Shown: positions 1 to 11,455 of the stretch, piece by piece
How the letters are laid out: every line of letters begins with the position of its first letter
How positions within the stretch are numbered: the first letter of the stretch is position 1
Assembly (NCBI RefSeq): GCF_000003815.2
Contig: NC_049981.1
Span: forward strand, 8,990,731-9,054,730
Direction: 5' to 3'
Length of the DNA stretch: 64,000 nucleotides
From: Branchiostoma floridae
Lineage: Eukaryota; Chordata; Leptocardii; Amphioxiformes; Branchiostomatidae
Made by a program: the position numbers and the translations under genes
Notes under the pieces: model-generated
What the model saw: only the letters and a program-made list of their open reading frames with translations
Told to the model about the DNA's origin: nothing
Databases searched by the model: none

Positions 1-1082
1 TACATCATCATCATCTATCATCCTCTTTTAAAAGGTGCAGCAAGTAAAGTTTGTCTACCACAACACTCTTTCATCGTTGTGAGAAGTTGAATAGTTACAA
101 CATTGTCCCATTGTAGACTAATTATACATAAAACTGGTGTTTCTGTCACAATTTCATCATGTATGTGGAAACACTTCTAGCACTTGACTTTGCTATCCTC
201 TCCTTGGTTTCTGTTGGTGTCACTTTTGTAGCCAGTTGACTTATTGTACCCTCTGACAGTCCAGACTTCTTGAAATTTTGAGTTCCTGCACCAGGCCAAT
301 AATTAGCACTGTCAAACTCACACCTTCTATCAAGGCACATTCCCACGTGTCTGCATAACTGTCCAGGTGGTGTATGTATCCTCTTCATCAAGTAGAAAAA
401 AAAATAGCCAGAATACAAGTATTTTCTTTGTGTAATTTCATTTACTGACACCCAGAGTAAAAGGAAGATCATTTTTGTTTGTTGACTACAAAAAAAAGTC
501 ACACCTGATTAGATATATACAACCAACATGAATGGGCAAATCCCAACATACTGTAACGTTTACTTAGTACTAGTAGATTTGCCACTGAAAGTCTGTACTA
601 TACTATGGAAGAGAACTACTCAACACTTTTTACAGATAGTACAATACTGTGATGAAATATCTGCACATGCAAACGTGCGCCCTCACCCCTCCCACTTACT
701 GCGGCATTCTGCATGCCCGTAAATATACTTAATAGTCTAGTACTCCAAAATGTATTGCTAAATCCGACACCCAAAACTTGCTTAAATCAAACAAAAATTA
801 CCCATAAACGATGACAAGCTACCCAAATTTGTTACTGCTTTTGTGTATTGTCAAATATAAGTACAATTTTCACTTACTTTTGACAGATTTCTTTGTTGGC
901 CTGTACTTCCGGTAAATGTATTGATCCAATTAGTGACCACAAACAACTGGTCACACATGGGCAGTATTCACTCAGTCATTTACCATATACACGTATGGTG
1001 AAATGCTCAAAGGTGGCAGGCATTGCAAATAGACGTTGAACCCCTGCCAAATTGGCTTATAATCATTTTGAAGTGATTTCTG
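1..1082. other. GFPT intron 3 part, no exon recognised
   Basis: This stretch lies downstream (minus sense) of GFPT exon 3 and should be intron. I see no further GFPT exon; the conserved segment expected next, around a His-Thr-Arg-Trp-Ala motif, is absent. A minus-strand open frame of 118 codons covers 146-502. It has a plausible-looking Lys/Ser/Thr-rich C-terminal half but no domain I recognise and no clear splice context, so I do not call it a gene. Confidence 0.5.
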
Positions 1083-1330
1083 GCCAAAAATGATAGTAAA
1101 TACCTCGTGCATTATCATGCCAAATATCAGTGCCAGGGCATGGGAGGCAAAATATACAGTTCTGGTCAGAAAATGGAAAAAAATTCATTTTAAAGGCATC
1201 TACCGGAAAAACAGAAAAAAAGTCTGGAGGTATTGGCCCACTCTACCCTTGTGCCAAATTTCATGTCATTCAGTCCAAGAACGACGAAGATGAATCTCCT
1301 TAAAGATTGTGACAGGAGAAGAAAGAAGAA
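1083..1330 (+). repeat. Old copy of repeat family A (3' part)
   Basis: The sequence matches, with many differences, the end of the family best seen at 62400-62600. It has the 'aaatatacagt' step, a run of aaaa before a 'gtattggccca' block, then 'ttcatgtcattcagtcc' and the tail 'gacaggagaagaaagaag'. The order of blocks is the same as in the other copies. It is more diverged than the copies at 50-62 kb, so it is probably an older insertion. Confidence 0.75.
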
Positions 1331-1619
1331 GCAGAAACATTATCAATGCAATATTCTCACTCTGTACAGTATACCTATCGTATACCTAGTATGTTGGAGT
1401 GAAAAATGAATTGGAAAGTAATAAAAACTGAAAAAAAGTGATGGTTTACTAGTAATCATTTGTCATACTGGTGTAAATTGACTCTTACCAAATTATGCCA
1501 CAGAAATATACATGTATGTCTACTGGGTGAATTATCTTTTCTCTTCTTGTATGGATAAATTCAGAAGTTTCAAGCAATTCAGTACTGCAGGTCATGTGAT
1601 TAATGAGAAAAGACTTTAC

Positions 1620-1721
1620 CTTGAATCTCTTCCTGCAGATTGATAACCTTCCCTCTCTTCTTGATTAGGATTGTTGACTGCTCATTCTTCTCAATGTCAT
1701 TTCCACCATCCACACCAATCC
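1620..1721 (-). CDS. gfpt: GFPT exon 3 (glutamine-fructose-6-phosphate transaminase)
   Basis: This is a 102-bp coding exon read on the minus strand. It opens after an acceptor (ccaacag|GG) and ends at a donor (CAAG|gtaaag). The peptide contains IGVDGGND and then LIKKRGKV, typical of the N-terminal glutaminase domain of metazoan GFPT just after the RGYDSAG segment. Phases fit: exon 2 ends with a single G that is completed by the first two bases here to give Gly. GFPT converts fructose-6-phosphate and glutamine to glucosamine-6-phosphate, the rate-limiting step of the hexosamine pathway, in the cytosol. The remaining exons, including the sugar-isomerase domains, lie left of the window. Identity rests on family knowledge of conserved residues. 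Whether it matches GFPT1 or GFPT2 cannot be told; an invertebrate would be expected to have a single pro-ortholog. Confidence 0.9.
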
Positions 1722-4011
1722 CTGTTGGATTGTATGTAAACAAACACAATAAGCATCAGGTGCTTTACTGCAGTTATGTTACTAAGTCATGTTTATATGA
1801 TATGTAGGGCAGTAGGAGACATTTTTTTGTCAGCACAGGGTTGGATAGTCCAATGGTCTGATTACTTAAGGCAGTGAAAGTGTTGATCGAACCCATGCGT
1901 TTTTTCCAGGCATGTTTGTAGATATTGTTCCACTGACCTGACTAAATCACTCACCTATAGATTGTTTTGACGTGACCGTCGCGTTCAAACGTTCGAACAG
2001 CCATGTTGGATGATAAGCTGCTCGATCTCCACACGGCTGTGTGTTGCACGTGGTGGACCCGTTCGTGGAAACAATTTTTTTTTAAATTCAGAAACGGGCT
2101 GGATGTTTGCCGTGCTAACTGCGACTTCCATGAAAACAGGATACGGCCTACTCAATGTTTCTATTTAACAACATCACTTACAGTGCATACTGATTGAATC
2201 TTATAACGTTATATAACGTTAGCTATACCGACAACATGAGTCCCAGGGTGTAATTTTACAGGCTAATGCCCTTTTTGTGGGCTGAAAGTTGGTTTCTGGC
2301 ACAAGGTACAATGTACGTCATGGATGCAATGGTCATGTCACACAAAGGTCATTAAAACTGAGCGGTCGCTAGAGCCCGTTCACACTTGTGCGCACATCAA
2401 GACGGCATGTGTTCTGTACTGACATTTTGGTTTGGGTAAAGATTACAGGTAACAACGTTTTTTATTTGCCCCGCTGGTCGAACAAGAAAATTCATGATAC
2501 TGAACTTACACGCGTGAGCGGGCACAATACATCCCGCATATGCATCTCAGTCATTTTGTGTCAGTTTTAGGTAGTACTACGCAGGCACACGCTCAGTACG
2601 GCCCAATACACGTACCTAAAAGTGACACAAATCAATCCAGATTCAGAAAAATGTCAATACAAACCTCATATGGACTTGATATACACGCTCATGTGACTGC
2701 ACCCACTGTGGACTGTACCTACAGGATGCGGTCAAATGAGCGTGTATATTCGAGTCCGTATGAAATTCTTTAAGCCTCCACCGGGCTCCACAGGTTGCTT
2801 GGAAAATAGAATTGAACAAATGTGTAAATGGATTGTATGTATTTATTATTCATTTGAGTTATATTGAGTCCACTTCAGATGATTCCGGGATGATCTCAGC
2901 AGGGAACATCCCTAATCTATCCTGACTCAGTAGATTATAAAGATGAATCAGCTCTTCCTGTTTTATTAATAGATAACATCCGTCGTTAGAGACACTCTGC
3001 TTTCAGACGCGCAAGCAGGCAGCAACGCTTCGCAATTTGTTCTGCACCCTAATCCCACCCGACCCTAATATCTGTTAGTCATATCAATTGTATTGCCTTC
3101 CTTCCTTGTCATAGTTGTTTGCGACAATAATGATCTTATTAAAAAAATGTATGTGTTAATGAATGAACTGTTTGTAGATGAAATGTCTGTTGTACACACT
3201 AATGTATTTAGTGTAAATAGAGCTTTAGGATAGTATTGTACAGTACTGACATAATCCTTATATGGATAGATATCTCTGTGTACAGGTCTGAATTTTTGTC
3301 TTGTGTGAAAATAAAACTCCCTATGTTTGATGCTCCAAAGCTGTCTCTGTACATTATTGCATACAATAGGCTAGACTATGAGATACCCTAGGATTCAAAA
3401 TAGACAGAATCGGCAAAGTTGGGCTTGTCTTCCAGTGAGCTCTGCGCTTGTGTTGTGGCGAGGGAAGTTTTTACGAGCTTGGTCGAGCTTCTGTAACCTT
3501 TAAAGCTTTATGCTGTCACTGGAGACGGTTTGGCACCTGACAAAACATGATGGTGCTAAGCATTCTGAGTTTGAATTTTCAGTATTAAGTGCACAGTAGG
3601 CAGCAGTAACATCAGCAGCCCTAGTAACCATTAATGCTTCTTGATCAAATTTGTTAATTTGTGAATGGCAGTCTCTACCGCATCCTGCACATATGAAACT
3701 GTTTGTGATGGTAGAGGCTATTTTTTGACGACGCTGGTCTCTGAGTTGGGATCTGGTAGCGTCATGACATGCCAAAATACAGGAGAAAAAAAGAAGCACG
3801 CACGAACCTAATCATTATCCTGCTAAGCCCCATTATCCGCTTGCCTCACGGAGTCTGAGGGTCGGGGCCGGGAAGTGCCAAATCTTGCCCCTTGTGAGAT
3901 TGTGAGGCAATTGATAGTGCATGGGGGCAGTTGGAAATGGGGTAGGTATAAAGTTTGTGCCATTATCAAACTGCCCCCACTATCCCAGGATCGGTAGCTC
4001 CTCCATACGCT
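1722..4011. other. GFPT intron 2, right-of-exon-3 part
   Basis: No exon is recognised. A short imperfect hairpin lies at about 2556-2640: a 19-base arm ending TTTTAGGTA is matched, with one mismatch, by an inverted arm starting TACCTAAAA about 45 bases on. Otherwise this is ordinary AT-rich intron sequence with a poly-T run near 2078. Confidence 0.6.
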
Positions 4012-6113
4012 GCCTGTACTACCTACATGAAAATTCAAGCGTCTGAAATTCTTCGGACGCCGACCAAGGGAGTCCAAAGGCATCTGAGAGCGTTTAAGCC
4101 CGTTTCAAACCGTCTGCAAGCGTCAGATGTAGTCGGAAACGGCCGCTGACAAATCGTGAGCGTCCGGGCCGTCCTGTCAGTTTTTATGTTGAACGCCCGG
4201 ACGCCTGAAAGACCTTCTTTTGCCGTCTGAGACGGCCACTGATGGGGCTATAAAATACTTAGTCACCCAACGTCGGCAGACGGCTTGCCTCTGTCCTTAT
4301 TCCCCACGGGAAACATGACGTTTTTAACTTCTGCACATGCGCCAATTTCAGCGGGTGATTTCGAATTTCAGACCGTCATACACTCCGGCCGTTGCAGGAC
4401 ATATGTTCAGTAGGTGACTATTTCTGTTGGCTTTCTGGTCCGTTTGTTAAATTTTGCTCACTTTCGGAGCATGGACTTAACGTATAGAAGTAGCAGCATG
4501 TTTCTACGACATTGTGTTGAGGTTGGGTTTACGGCGAATCGACTGTATTCATTATTTATACTACAAAAGAATGTACAAAAAATTTATTTGTCGTGCACCG
4601 ACAAGGGGGATAAATTATCCTACTTAAAACAACAAACGTTGGACAACAGAAATCACAGATGTCGTCAAAAGAAGCAGCGTTCTTCCGTTAGTTGACTGTC
4701 GATACTTTGCAGGCGCCGGTAAGTGAACTGTTATTTTTAATTTTGTACACCATGTTGCAAAATTTACCGACGACTTGTACGATACCCTCCCCACATACGC
4801 AAAGAATTGATAAAATTTACGATGTTGTTTTGATGCCACAAAATAAAAAGACTTATGAACACCTTGTTGAATACGTGAAAAAAATATCTGTTGTTTCTAT
4901 TAAGAATGATAATGCTGAAAAAAATGTAGATTTAGACCACAGAAAATGATGAAGATACCTACCTATTTGCCGTCGTGAATCAAGTCTAACGGCCCTCCCA
5001 ACTATGGTGACCGGGTGAGGAACTTATGAACCGGAAGAATTTGTTTCGCTACCGCGAAATAAAAATGACACATGGACATTGTAGAAAATGTATTGTCTAT
5101 ATGAAACTCCCATTAAATACTCTCCAGTGTTTAATTAAGACTGATGTATTTAAAACCTACGATAGAGAATTACAAAACGTCCTGCATCCACCCTTCATGT
5201 TATGTGGGATCGTCCACCATGATTGATTAAATTTGCTACATCTACATGCATGTTGTGTCGGCACGCGGCTCAAAGAGACGCGGACACGATTGAAGGTCGG
5301 ATTGAATTTCATACAAAGTCATGTAAAACAAAGTTATAAAGGCCGCGGAGTTTATCTGAATTGAAGTTTAGTTCAAGTTGCGTTTGATTTTAGCTAAAAC
5401 CTGACAGCCCGGTCGTGGGTGGTCTTTTACATGATTGTACACTTCACTGACTGCTTATTTGTTTGTCCCAAGAGGCCATAAAACTAGACGGCATCGACGT
5501 CAGAAACGGCGTCCGGACAGCCGTCTACGCCTGTGCAAAATGTTGCCCCTACCCGTACTCTCTACCTGATTATTAAACTTCACTGGGTCTTGACGGAGAA
5601 TAGTTTGAGTTTGGCCAAGATGTTGACCTTAGCATTGATTGATTCTCTTGGCCATTTTAAATTTTATTCCATTTTCTGTCGCACGTCCATGCAGCCTGGA
5701 TTACGTCATCGATGCCGTCCCAATTGGCGTCCGGCCCGTCCCAGCAGCCTGGATTACGCCGTCTAAGCCACCGTCGCAATAGGCGTCCGGTCCGTCCGCG
5801 GAGACGTCTGTTCCCAGCGGGGGGCCCGCCCGACGGCGCGGGAGCATCTGGGTGCCCGCTTTCAGAAGCCGTTTCGGACGGCCCCGACGTCCGCCTGGAC
5901 GCGTCTAATGTGCCAATCTAGACGCGTCCAAGCGTTTTTATGCCGTCCGGACCGTCTTGGGCGTTTCGTTAAACCATCAAAATGGCGTCTAAAGCCATCT
6001 GCCGTCTGCATCCCAATAATCTGAGACGCCTCCGGACGGGCTAGGGACGCGCGTCTAAAACGGCGTTTAACTGTTTGGAACGCTTGAATTTTCACATAGG
6101 TAAGCTGTAGGCT
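4012..6113. mobile_element. Inverted-repeat element with CGTC/GACG-rich ends
   Basis: The left end (about 4012-4041) and the reverse complement of the right end (about 6081-6113) share the core TGAAAATTCAAGCGT plus weaker matching outward, giving imperfect inverted termini of about 30 bp. Both subterminal zones (4040-4270 and 5480-6080) are crowded with CGTC, GACG, GTCCG and CGGAC motifs, unlike the AT-rich centre. No transposase is recognised. The centre has only short open frames, one at 5026-5226 with a HGHCRKC segment. It looks like a non-autonomous DNA transposon with subterminal repeats. Its class and target-site duplication are not settled. Confidence 0.5.
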
Positions 6114-6540
6114 GGGTATTCAACTATCGGAACCAGCTAGCGTTTATAGATCGTTGAATGCCATTTTTATCAAGCATATGGATCAACACCTATTATAAAT
6201 GGCAACTTTGTCACAAAATCTAGCCTTAGATACATCACTTAACGATTCGCTGTACAGCGAGAAAACAGCACACTTGAGCCCACCGCAAGTAACTTTGATA
6301 GCGCCATTCTGTGTTCTATTCATCCAGGTATCATCCAACTTGGTGCCCTCGTGTGACACAGCGGTTTTCGAACGTTCTGTGAAAACGATCTATCAGTTCA
6401 TCCAACTATCCAGCCCTAAATGCTTGACAGACACTCGCAATTCAGGCATATAGTAGTATCACATTTTTAGTAATTCTAATAGACAAAGTATAAGTACATG
6501 ACATTAACACAAAGTATAGATTTAGAAAGCTGTAACTCAC
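6114..6540. other. GFPT intron 2, no feature seen
   Basis: Unremarkable intronic sequence between the inverted-repeat element and exon 2. The donor of exon 2 (reverse complement of actcac at 6535-6540) directly abuts the exon. Confidence 0.6.
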
Positions 6541-6648
6541 CTGCGGAATCATAGCCTCTGTACTCCAGTCTCTGAAGCCCCTTGATTAGCTTGTCCAAAA
6601 TCTCCTTCCGCTTTTTGGGCACACAAAAGTTTAGGTATGCAAAAATTC
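6541..6648 (-). CDS. gfpt: GFPT exon 2 (glutaminase-domain N-terminus)
   Basis: This 108-bp exon is on the minus strand. Acceptor cag|GA at 6648/6649 and donor GCAG|gtgagt at 6541/6540 are both canonical. It encodes [16 protein letters not shown], continuing to [17 protein letters not shown], the classic start of GFPT after Met-Cys. In this family the Cys exposed after Met removal is the N-terminal nucleophile that hydrolyses glutamine, and GIFAY and [11 protein letters not shown] line the glutaminase site. The first two bases (GA) need a preceding G to make Gly, which matches the ATGTGCG of exon 1 at 24337-24343. Exon size and phases are consistent with exons 1 and 3. Confidence 0.95.
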
Positions 6649-6814
6649 CTGGTGACAGAAAAAGGAATAGTATGATCATATAGCAAAGTATCCCATTCCA
6701 TGGTAATACATTTTGTATTATCACTTGACACTTCACCCCTCAGAGTCGAGTCAGACTTTCTCTCGGCATGTGTGGATTAGCCTGTTGGTGCTTAGCTGTT
6801 TATTATTATTATTA

Positions 6815-7107
6815 AATGAAAAGAGAAGTGAAAAACATAGCATCTTTACTGGAAAAAAATCCTTCAAATCCAGACATAAGGCGGGTAGATTCTTCAGAAG
6901 TAAAAAAGAATATAAGAAATTGCTAAAAAAAGAAAAAACGAGATTTCCACCAATAAATCATGGATCAATTGTCTTCACTAAGGGAAAGAAATCCGAGTGC
7001 ATTCTGGAATTTGATAAATAAATTGAAACCAGGAAAGCCAAATGAGGACAACCAGATTACAGAAGAGGAATGGGTAAATCACTTCAAGAACCTTGTCAAA
7101 CACCAGT
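6815..7107 (+). pseudogene. Retrotransposon linker fragment (before RT)
   Basis: In the frame starting at 6960 the translation begins MDQLSSLRERNPSAFWNL and reaches EEEWVNHFKNLVKHQ. This is the linker usually found just upstream of the RT fingers in CR1/jockey-like ORF2 (the AFW.L...EEW..HF.NL pattern). Upstream, pieces such as KKEYKKLLKKEK and NPSNPDIRR sit in other frames, so at least two frameshifts precede 6960. The frame stays open to 7107 and is then replaced by unrelated sequence. The same frame resumes at 13131. Confidence 0.75.
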
Positions 7108-7587
7108 CACTCCATTCTAGGAATGTCATTTTCCTGATTTGAACACAGCGATCTTGAAATCCCCATTTTTCAACTTTTTTCTTCCTGAACATACATGAAA
7201 GTTTTACATACCATTGGATAGATCATGTTATCTGGAGTATGAGGCTCCTTTTTTATGGTCATAACGTACAAATTTTTTGAGATATTTGACTTTGAAAATT
7301 GCTTATCCCGAGGGTTAGACACCGAAACCCGAAGAAAATTCTTGAGCCCGCTGACTCAATCAAGTCAGACCGTCGGTCTTCAGAGCTTACCCCGATTGAA
7401 GACCGCATACAATTAACACCATGAAAATCACTGAATTAAATAGAATGCACCAAAAAGCTGTTATTCAATAAGAATTCACACCTGGTAAGCTTGTGTAATT
7501 AGCACGTGTATGACAAATTCAGACTACCTGGCAACTCAGGTACAGACCGACGGGGTGGACAGAAGATCCTCGGGAAATATTACTGAC

Positions 7588-7677
7588 CCGTCCCCCTTGG
7601 AGGGACATGTCTACAGCCGCTATGCATCTCCCCTGATGCCCGCGGCTGATTGATTGTCCCCCGCTAAAGGCGGGAAA
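7588..7677 (+). other. Three consecutive GC-rich stem-loops
   Basis: Within 90 bases there are GTCCC...GGGAC around cccttgga, CAGCCGC...GCGGCTG with a loop of about 21 bases, and CCCGC taaa GGCGGG. All three are in the same short GC-rich island within AT-rich DNA. The function is unknown; they may be a structured end of a transposon. Confidence 0.45.
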
Positions 7678-7984
7678 AGGTTGTTTTGTATATAGTTAGC
7701 TAAATCTGTACAATTTGCTTGATTTCAATGATCCGTATGAAGAAAAGTTATCTTTGAAAGAATAGCACAGCCTTGTCTGCCCAAGGAACTACACCGGGTC
7801 CGATATTTATTATTTTGTTTTAATCACACAAGACTTAGGGATTGTCCAGGCCCTTGTAACCTTCTTAGATAACGAAATTGCCACTGGCCTCCCAGCAGGG
7901 TGGCTGGTGCCAGTTTATCATTATTTATTGGGTGGGCCAACTACTCTCTCTTTGCAACCAGGGGCTGAATTGTGAGGAACTCAG

Positions 7985-8200
7985 CCTATGTCTAATCTGA
8001 GTTGATGAATAGAGAAGTTTATTTGCAAGTTCATGCTTGAGGGCTAATTGCAAGTGCATGGTGTAAATATAGGAGATATAGAAGTGACAATAAACAGTTA
8101 TAAACAATATTCTACTCTAATACTAGTGTTGGCTATTTCTAAACTGGTTGGGTTTGACTTCTTTTTTGGAAGCAGAGGGAGACGAAAAGCCTCACCTTTT
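7985..8200 (-). repeat. SINE/LINE-tail family copy (minus)
   Basis: Read on the minus strand this has the same body as the copies at 9741, 11268 and 11949 (a 'gtctccctctgcttcc' type block) and ends TTGCAA...AGCC...GGC/ATGAACTTGCAAATAAA. That end is a stem-loop followed by AATAAA, as in the 3' ends of CR1/L2-type retroelements. Confidence 0.65.
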
Positions 8201-9686
8201 CTACAATTTGTGAGTTCTGCAATTTCAAGAGAAAAGTGGCTTTCTGTTCGTCTGTGGGTGTGGGGAATCTAGATCTATACTTATATTATGTAGAAACGTC
8301 TGGATATACATATCGGTAATTCTGTTCCTTATCAGATTACATACATATACAGGGTCACAGAGTGAGTTGTCCGAGATAAGAATATCCACTATAATCAAGT
8401 ATTTCTTTAACATGCTGCAACAATGAACTTCTCCAGCCATTTACAAGAGAGTTGTGCTGTTCCAAGAGTGCGTTTACTACAAGTATGCTTAGTAAAATCG
8501 ATTTGTGTGAAACATTACATACTATTTATTAGCCAATATTTTACAAGTCGAACGGAAATATCTATGTCTAGTGGAAAATCTGCCTAATTCGGACCTACAT
8601 GCTGAATTCTAGAGACTCCAACTTGGATGAATGCCTAAATATTTTTGCAGAATTGGTTGTGTGTAATTTCGATCAGAGATGTATCATTTAATTTCTCAGA
8701 ACCCCAAATTTCACAAACATATAACAGGGTTTACCACAGGAATCAGGAATCGAATATTCTCAGAAGGCTGTCAGGTGAAACTAATGAACGAGTTAGACCA
8801 AGGAGGTTTCCTTTTTTCAACCTCCTTGGTTAGACATTTAAGGCTGTGCATCCAGGCTTTGCGCGCTTTGACAATTATTTTTTTGCTAATGAAAAGGTAC
8901 CTGATGATGAATAAAACTGTGACAGTGTGAGCCGGAAAAATATCCATCAGGTATTTAGTTTGTTTGTTTTTTCACAGAGAAAACACTACTTTTTTTTTTT
9001 TCTTCCCAGTTTTTTTCCTGGTTCTGTCAAGGTGTTTTGTCAAGTGTGCAACAGGAATTTGAATACTGAATAAGCCTGACCAACATTGACACCATAGTGA
9101 AAGAACCATTGTCTTTTATGACTCTTGGCTCCCAATTGTTATTCGTGGGCATAGCTATTTGCATACTTTCTGGTAGTACAAACAGGCATTTTTGCAGCCA
9201 GACTTGGATGACGCAAGGCTCACCCGTGGAGTCACAGTCAGCAGTGTAATCCTCTGAGTCTCAACTTCAATTCTCAAATGGTGAATATCTCATAAATGGT
9301 GCTTATGTTCCCACCCAACCAAAGGCTATAGTTTGAAGTATAGTGTAAACAAAAGCATATCAAGTATTTCAACAGTAATCCAGGATTGAAATATGAAGTG
9401 CAATTTAAAGAAAAAATTCAAGATCTGAGAACAATTCATCAGTCAGAATAGAATCTACAACAGTTTAATACTTATATCATGATTCAATTTTATTTCACTA
9501 TCACAAAGGTGAAATCCAAACAGTTTTGTGGGTAAAGTTCATGGAAGCATGATACATTGAAAGTTAAAAACTTCCACTTTCACACATGACGCTGCCAACT
9601 ATGACCCCATGTACCCGGATGTAAGACGAATTCAAGCTGCTTTTGTGTTGACATGATGACAATTATTTGCAAATCTGAATATTAGT
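8201..9686. other. No gene seen; one strong hairpin
   Basis: AT-rich DNA with no recognised coding or repeat unit except a perfect 12-bp inverted repeat, ACCAAGGAGGTT at 8797-8808 and AACCTCCTTGGT at 8819-8830, with a 10-base pyrimidine-rich loop. A poly-T run lies near 8991-9002. Confidence 0.55.
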
Positions 9687-9913
9687 GGGGTTCAAGCGCT
9701 GCCAAACTGACCACGTGCACACCAACAGCTCTGAGCACAAATTATAGAAAAAGTAGGACTCTTTGTCTTTCTTTGCCTCCAAAAAGGAAGTTACCCAACC
9801 TATCTAGATACATGTATAGTATTTGAGTTGTCTCTTTGAATGAAATTAATATTTATCACAGTTCATTGTTACATGTGTAACAGTGGGGTTCAAGCGCTGC
9901 CAAACTGACCACG
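9687..9913. repeat. Direct repeat of about 31 bp, 195 bp apart
   Basis: The same block of about 31 bases, beginning AGTGGGGTTCAAGCGCTGCC, occurs at about 9687 and again at about 9882. The second copy interrupts the SINE/LINE-tail unit that starts near 9741. This may mark an internal duplication or an insertion footprint. Confidence 0.6.
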
Positions 9914-10022
9914 ACAACACCTCGCCCCTCTGGTTGTTTCATATGCGTATTCCCTATCTTGTTTATACCATGTACTTGCAATTAGCCTACAGGCATGAAC
10001 TTGCAAATAAACTTTCTTTCTA
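9741..10022 (+). repeat. SINE/LINE-tail family copy (plus, interrupted)
   Basis: The body resembles the copies at 11268 and 11949 and ends with TTGCAA (9976-9981), AGCC, a short loop, GGCATGAAC, TTGCAA (10001-10006) and ATAAAC. About 70 bp of foreign sequence (about 9883-9952) sits inside, including one arm of the inverted match to the SINE at 10066. Confidence 0.6.
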
Positions 10023-10065
10023 TTGATCTAATACCGAGGCAGAACTAGGGGTCCACCTCTGACAG

Positions 10066-10243
10066 GTGAAACAACCAGAGGGGCGAGTAAGAACAGAAAG
10101 AAACAACACCCCGACTCCCGGGATTCGAACCCGCGCCAAACCCGGGCAGCCGGATCACAAATCGAACGTGCAAACCGTTCGGCCAAAAGGCTTAAGCCGT
10201 TAGGCGTCTTCAGTTTAGCAGTCCTTGAACACCACTGTTACAC
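10066..10243 (-). mobile_element. tRNA-derived SINE-like unit, copy 1
   Basis: On the minus strand it holds an A-box-like TGGCCGAACGG and a clear B box (GGTTCGAATCC type) about 50 bases apart, as in tRNA-Leu/Ser-derived promoters. A non-tRNA tail follows, ending GGTTGTTTCAC. It does not fold into a proper acceptor stem, so it is not a tRNA gene. The tail's terminal 20 bases are found inverted at about 9929-9949. Confidence 0.65.
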
Positions 10244-10345
10244 TACTCCCCCTTTTCTTTTCAAGATTCGTCCTCGAATTTCCGAGTTCGACATCCCTGT
10301 GTGGCACATACTAGCCTGTTACTCACAGGGTCGGCATGGGAACCA

Positions 10346-10523
10346 GTGAAACAACCAGAGGGGCGAGTAAGAACAGAAAGAAACAACACCCCGACTCCCG
10401 GGATTCGAACCCGCGCCAAACCCGGGCAGCCGGATCACAAATCGAACGTGCAAACCGTTCGGCCAAAAGGCTTAAGCCGTTAGGCGTCTTCGGTTTAGCA
10501 GTCCTTGAACACCACTGTTACAC
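10346..10523 (-). mobile_element. tRNA-derived SINE-like unit, copy 2
   Basis: This is a 178-bp copy that I find differs from copy 1 at a single base (cagttt versus cggttt near 10490). The two units lie in the same orientation 280 bp apart. Near-identity implies a recent duplication or recent insertion from the same source. The A and B boxes are intact. Confidence 0.65.
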
Positions 10524-11267
10524 AGGTTAGAACAAGCTAAAGTATTAGCTAGAACCTGGCCATGGGTTGGAGAATTATTAATCTCCAAGCAGATCCTACG
10601 GTAGCATAAGATAGTATCAAAGGCTGGCAGAGGAGTGAAGCCGGCCTAGGAGTGTGTTTGGCTACATGGCAAATGGACACCTCTTGGCTGACTACACTCC
10701 TTGGCCAGTTTGGTACTATTTTATGCCATTGTAGGATCTGCTTGGAGAGTAGAGAATTATACTCACGAATCAATCCCGGGCTTACCAAAACCAACAAAAC
10801 TGTTTTTAGATTAGCATCTGATGATGCTTATAACTCTCCTTTAGTACTTACATAGCTTAGGCTCAAACTTTTGAATTAATTTTTTAAGTGTTATGTGTAT
10901 TAGCTTGAACCTGTTTTGAATTATTTTTTAATGTGTTCTATGTGGCTTTCTAATTCTATCTTGTCAAGTATTCTTTTTAACCCTTAAAAGTGTATGGTGT
11001 TTGGCTCAGGCAGACAAAAGGAAAGCCTGACGATTGAAATAGAAACAAAAGCCTGAATCTAAGAGCCAAACCTTCATCTTTTTATAATGGTAATTGTTAG
11101 AATACACAAAAAGATTGCACAGAAAGATTTCTAACTGTTGTGCTTTTTGTATGCAAAGTGGAACACAGCAGACAACAAAGGTCATTCACACTAAATGGAT
11201 AATTGACAGTAGTTGTTGATTATTCAATCTCTTGAAATCACCAAGGTACGTCCTTGAAATCACAGAA
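10524..11267. other. No gene seen
   Basis: AT-rich sequence. A segment starting about 10610 and its partner near 10730 share phrases around 'gtaggatctgcttgga' in inverted orientation (compare 10577-10600), giving a loose hairpin over about 10570-10760. Nothing else is recognised. Confidence 0.5.
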
Positions 11268-11455
11268 CCCACAAACTGTAGAAAAGGTGGGGCTTTTCGT
11301 CTCCCTGTTTCCAAAAAAGAAGTCAACACTAGTATTAATTAGAGTAGAGTATTGTTTATCTGTTCATTGTCACTTGTATATACATAATAAAAAATATCCT
11401 ATGTTTATACCATGTACTTGCAATTAGCCCTCAGGCATGAACTTGCAAATAAACT
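11268..11455 (+). repeat. SINE/LINE-tail family copy (plus)
   Basis: The best complete copy: a body with 'gtctccctgtttcc', then TTGCAA (11418-11423), TTAGCC, loop CTCA, GGCATGAAC, TTGCAA (11443-11448) and AATAAAC. The inner GCC/GGC and the outer TTGCAA/TTGCAA pair into a stem-loop directly before the AATAAA-like signal. Confidence 0.65.

Noticed and set aside
146-502. 118-codon minus frame near the left edge
   Set aside because: Its composition is plausible, but no family was recognised and no splice link to GFPT fits.
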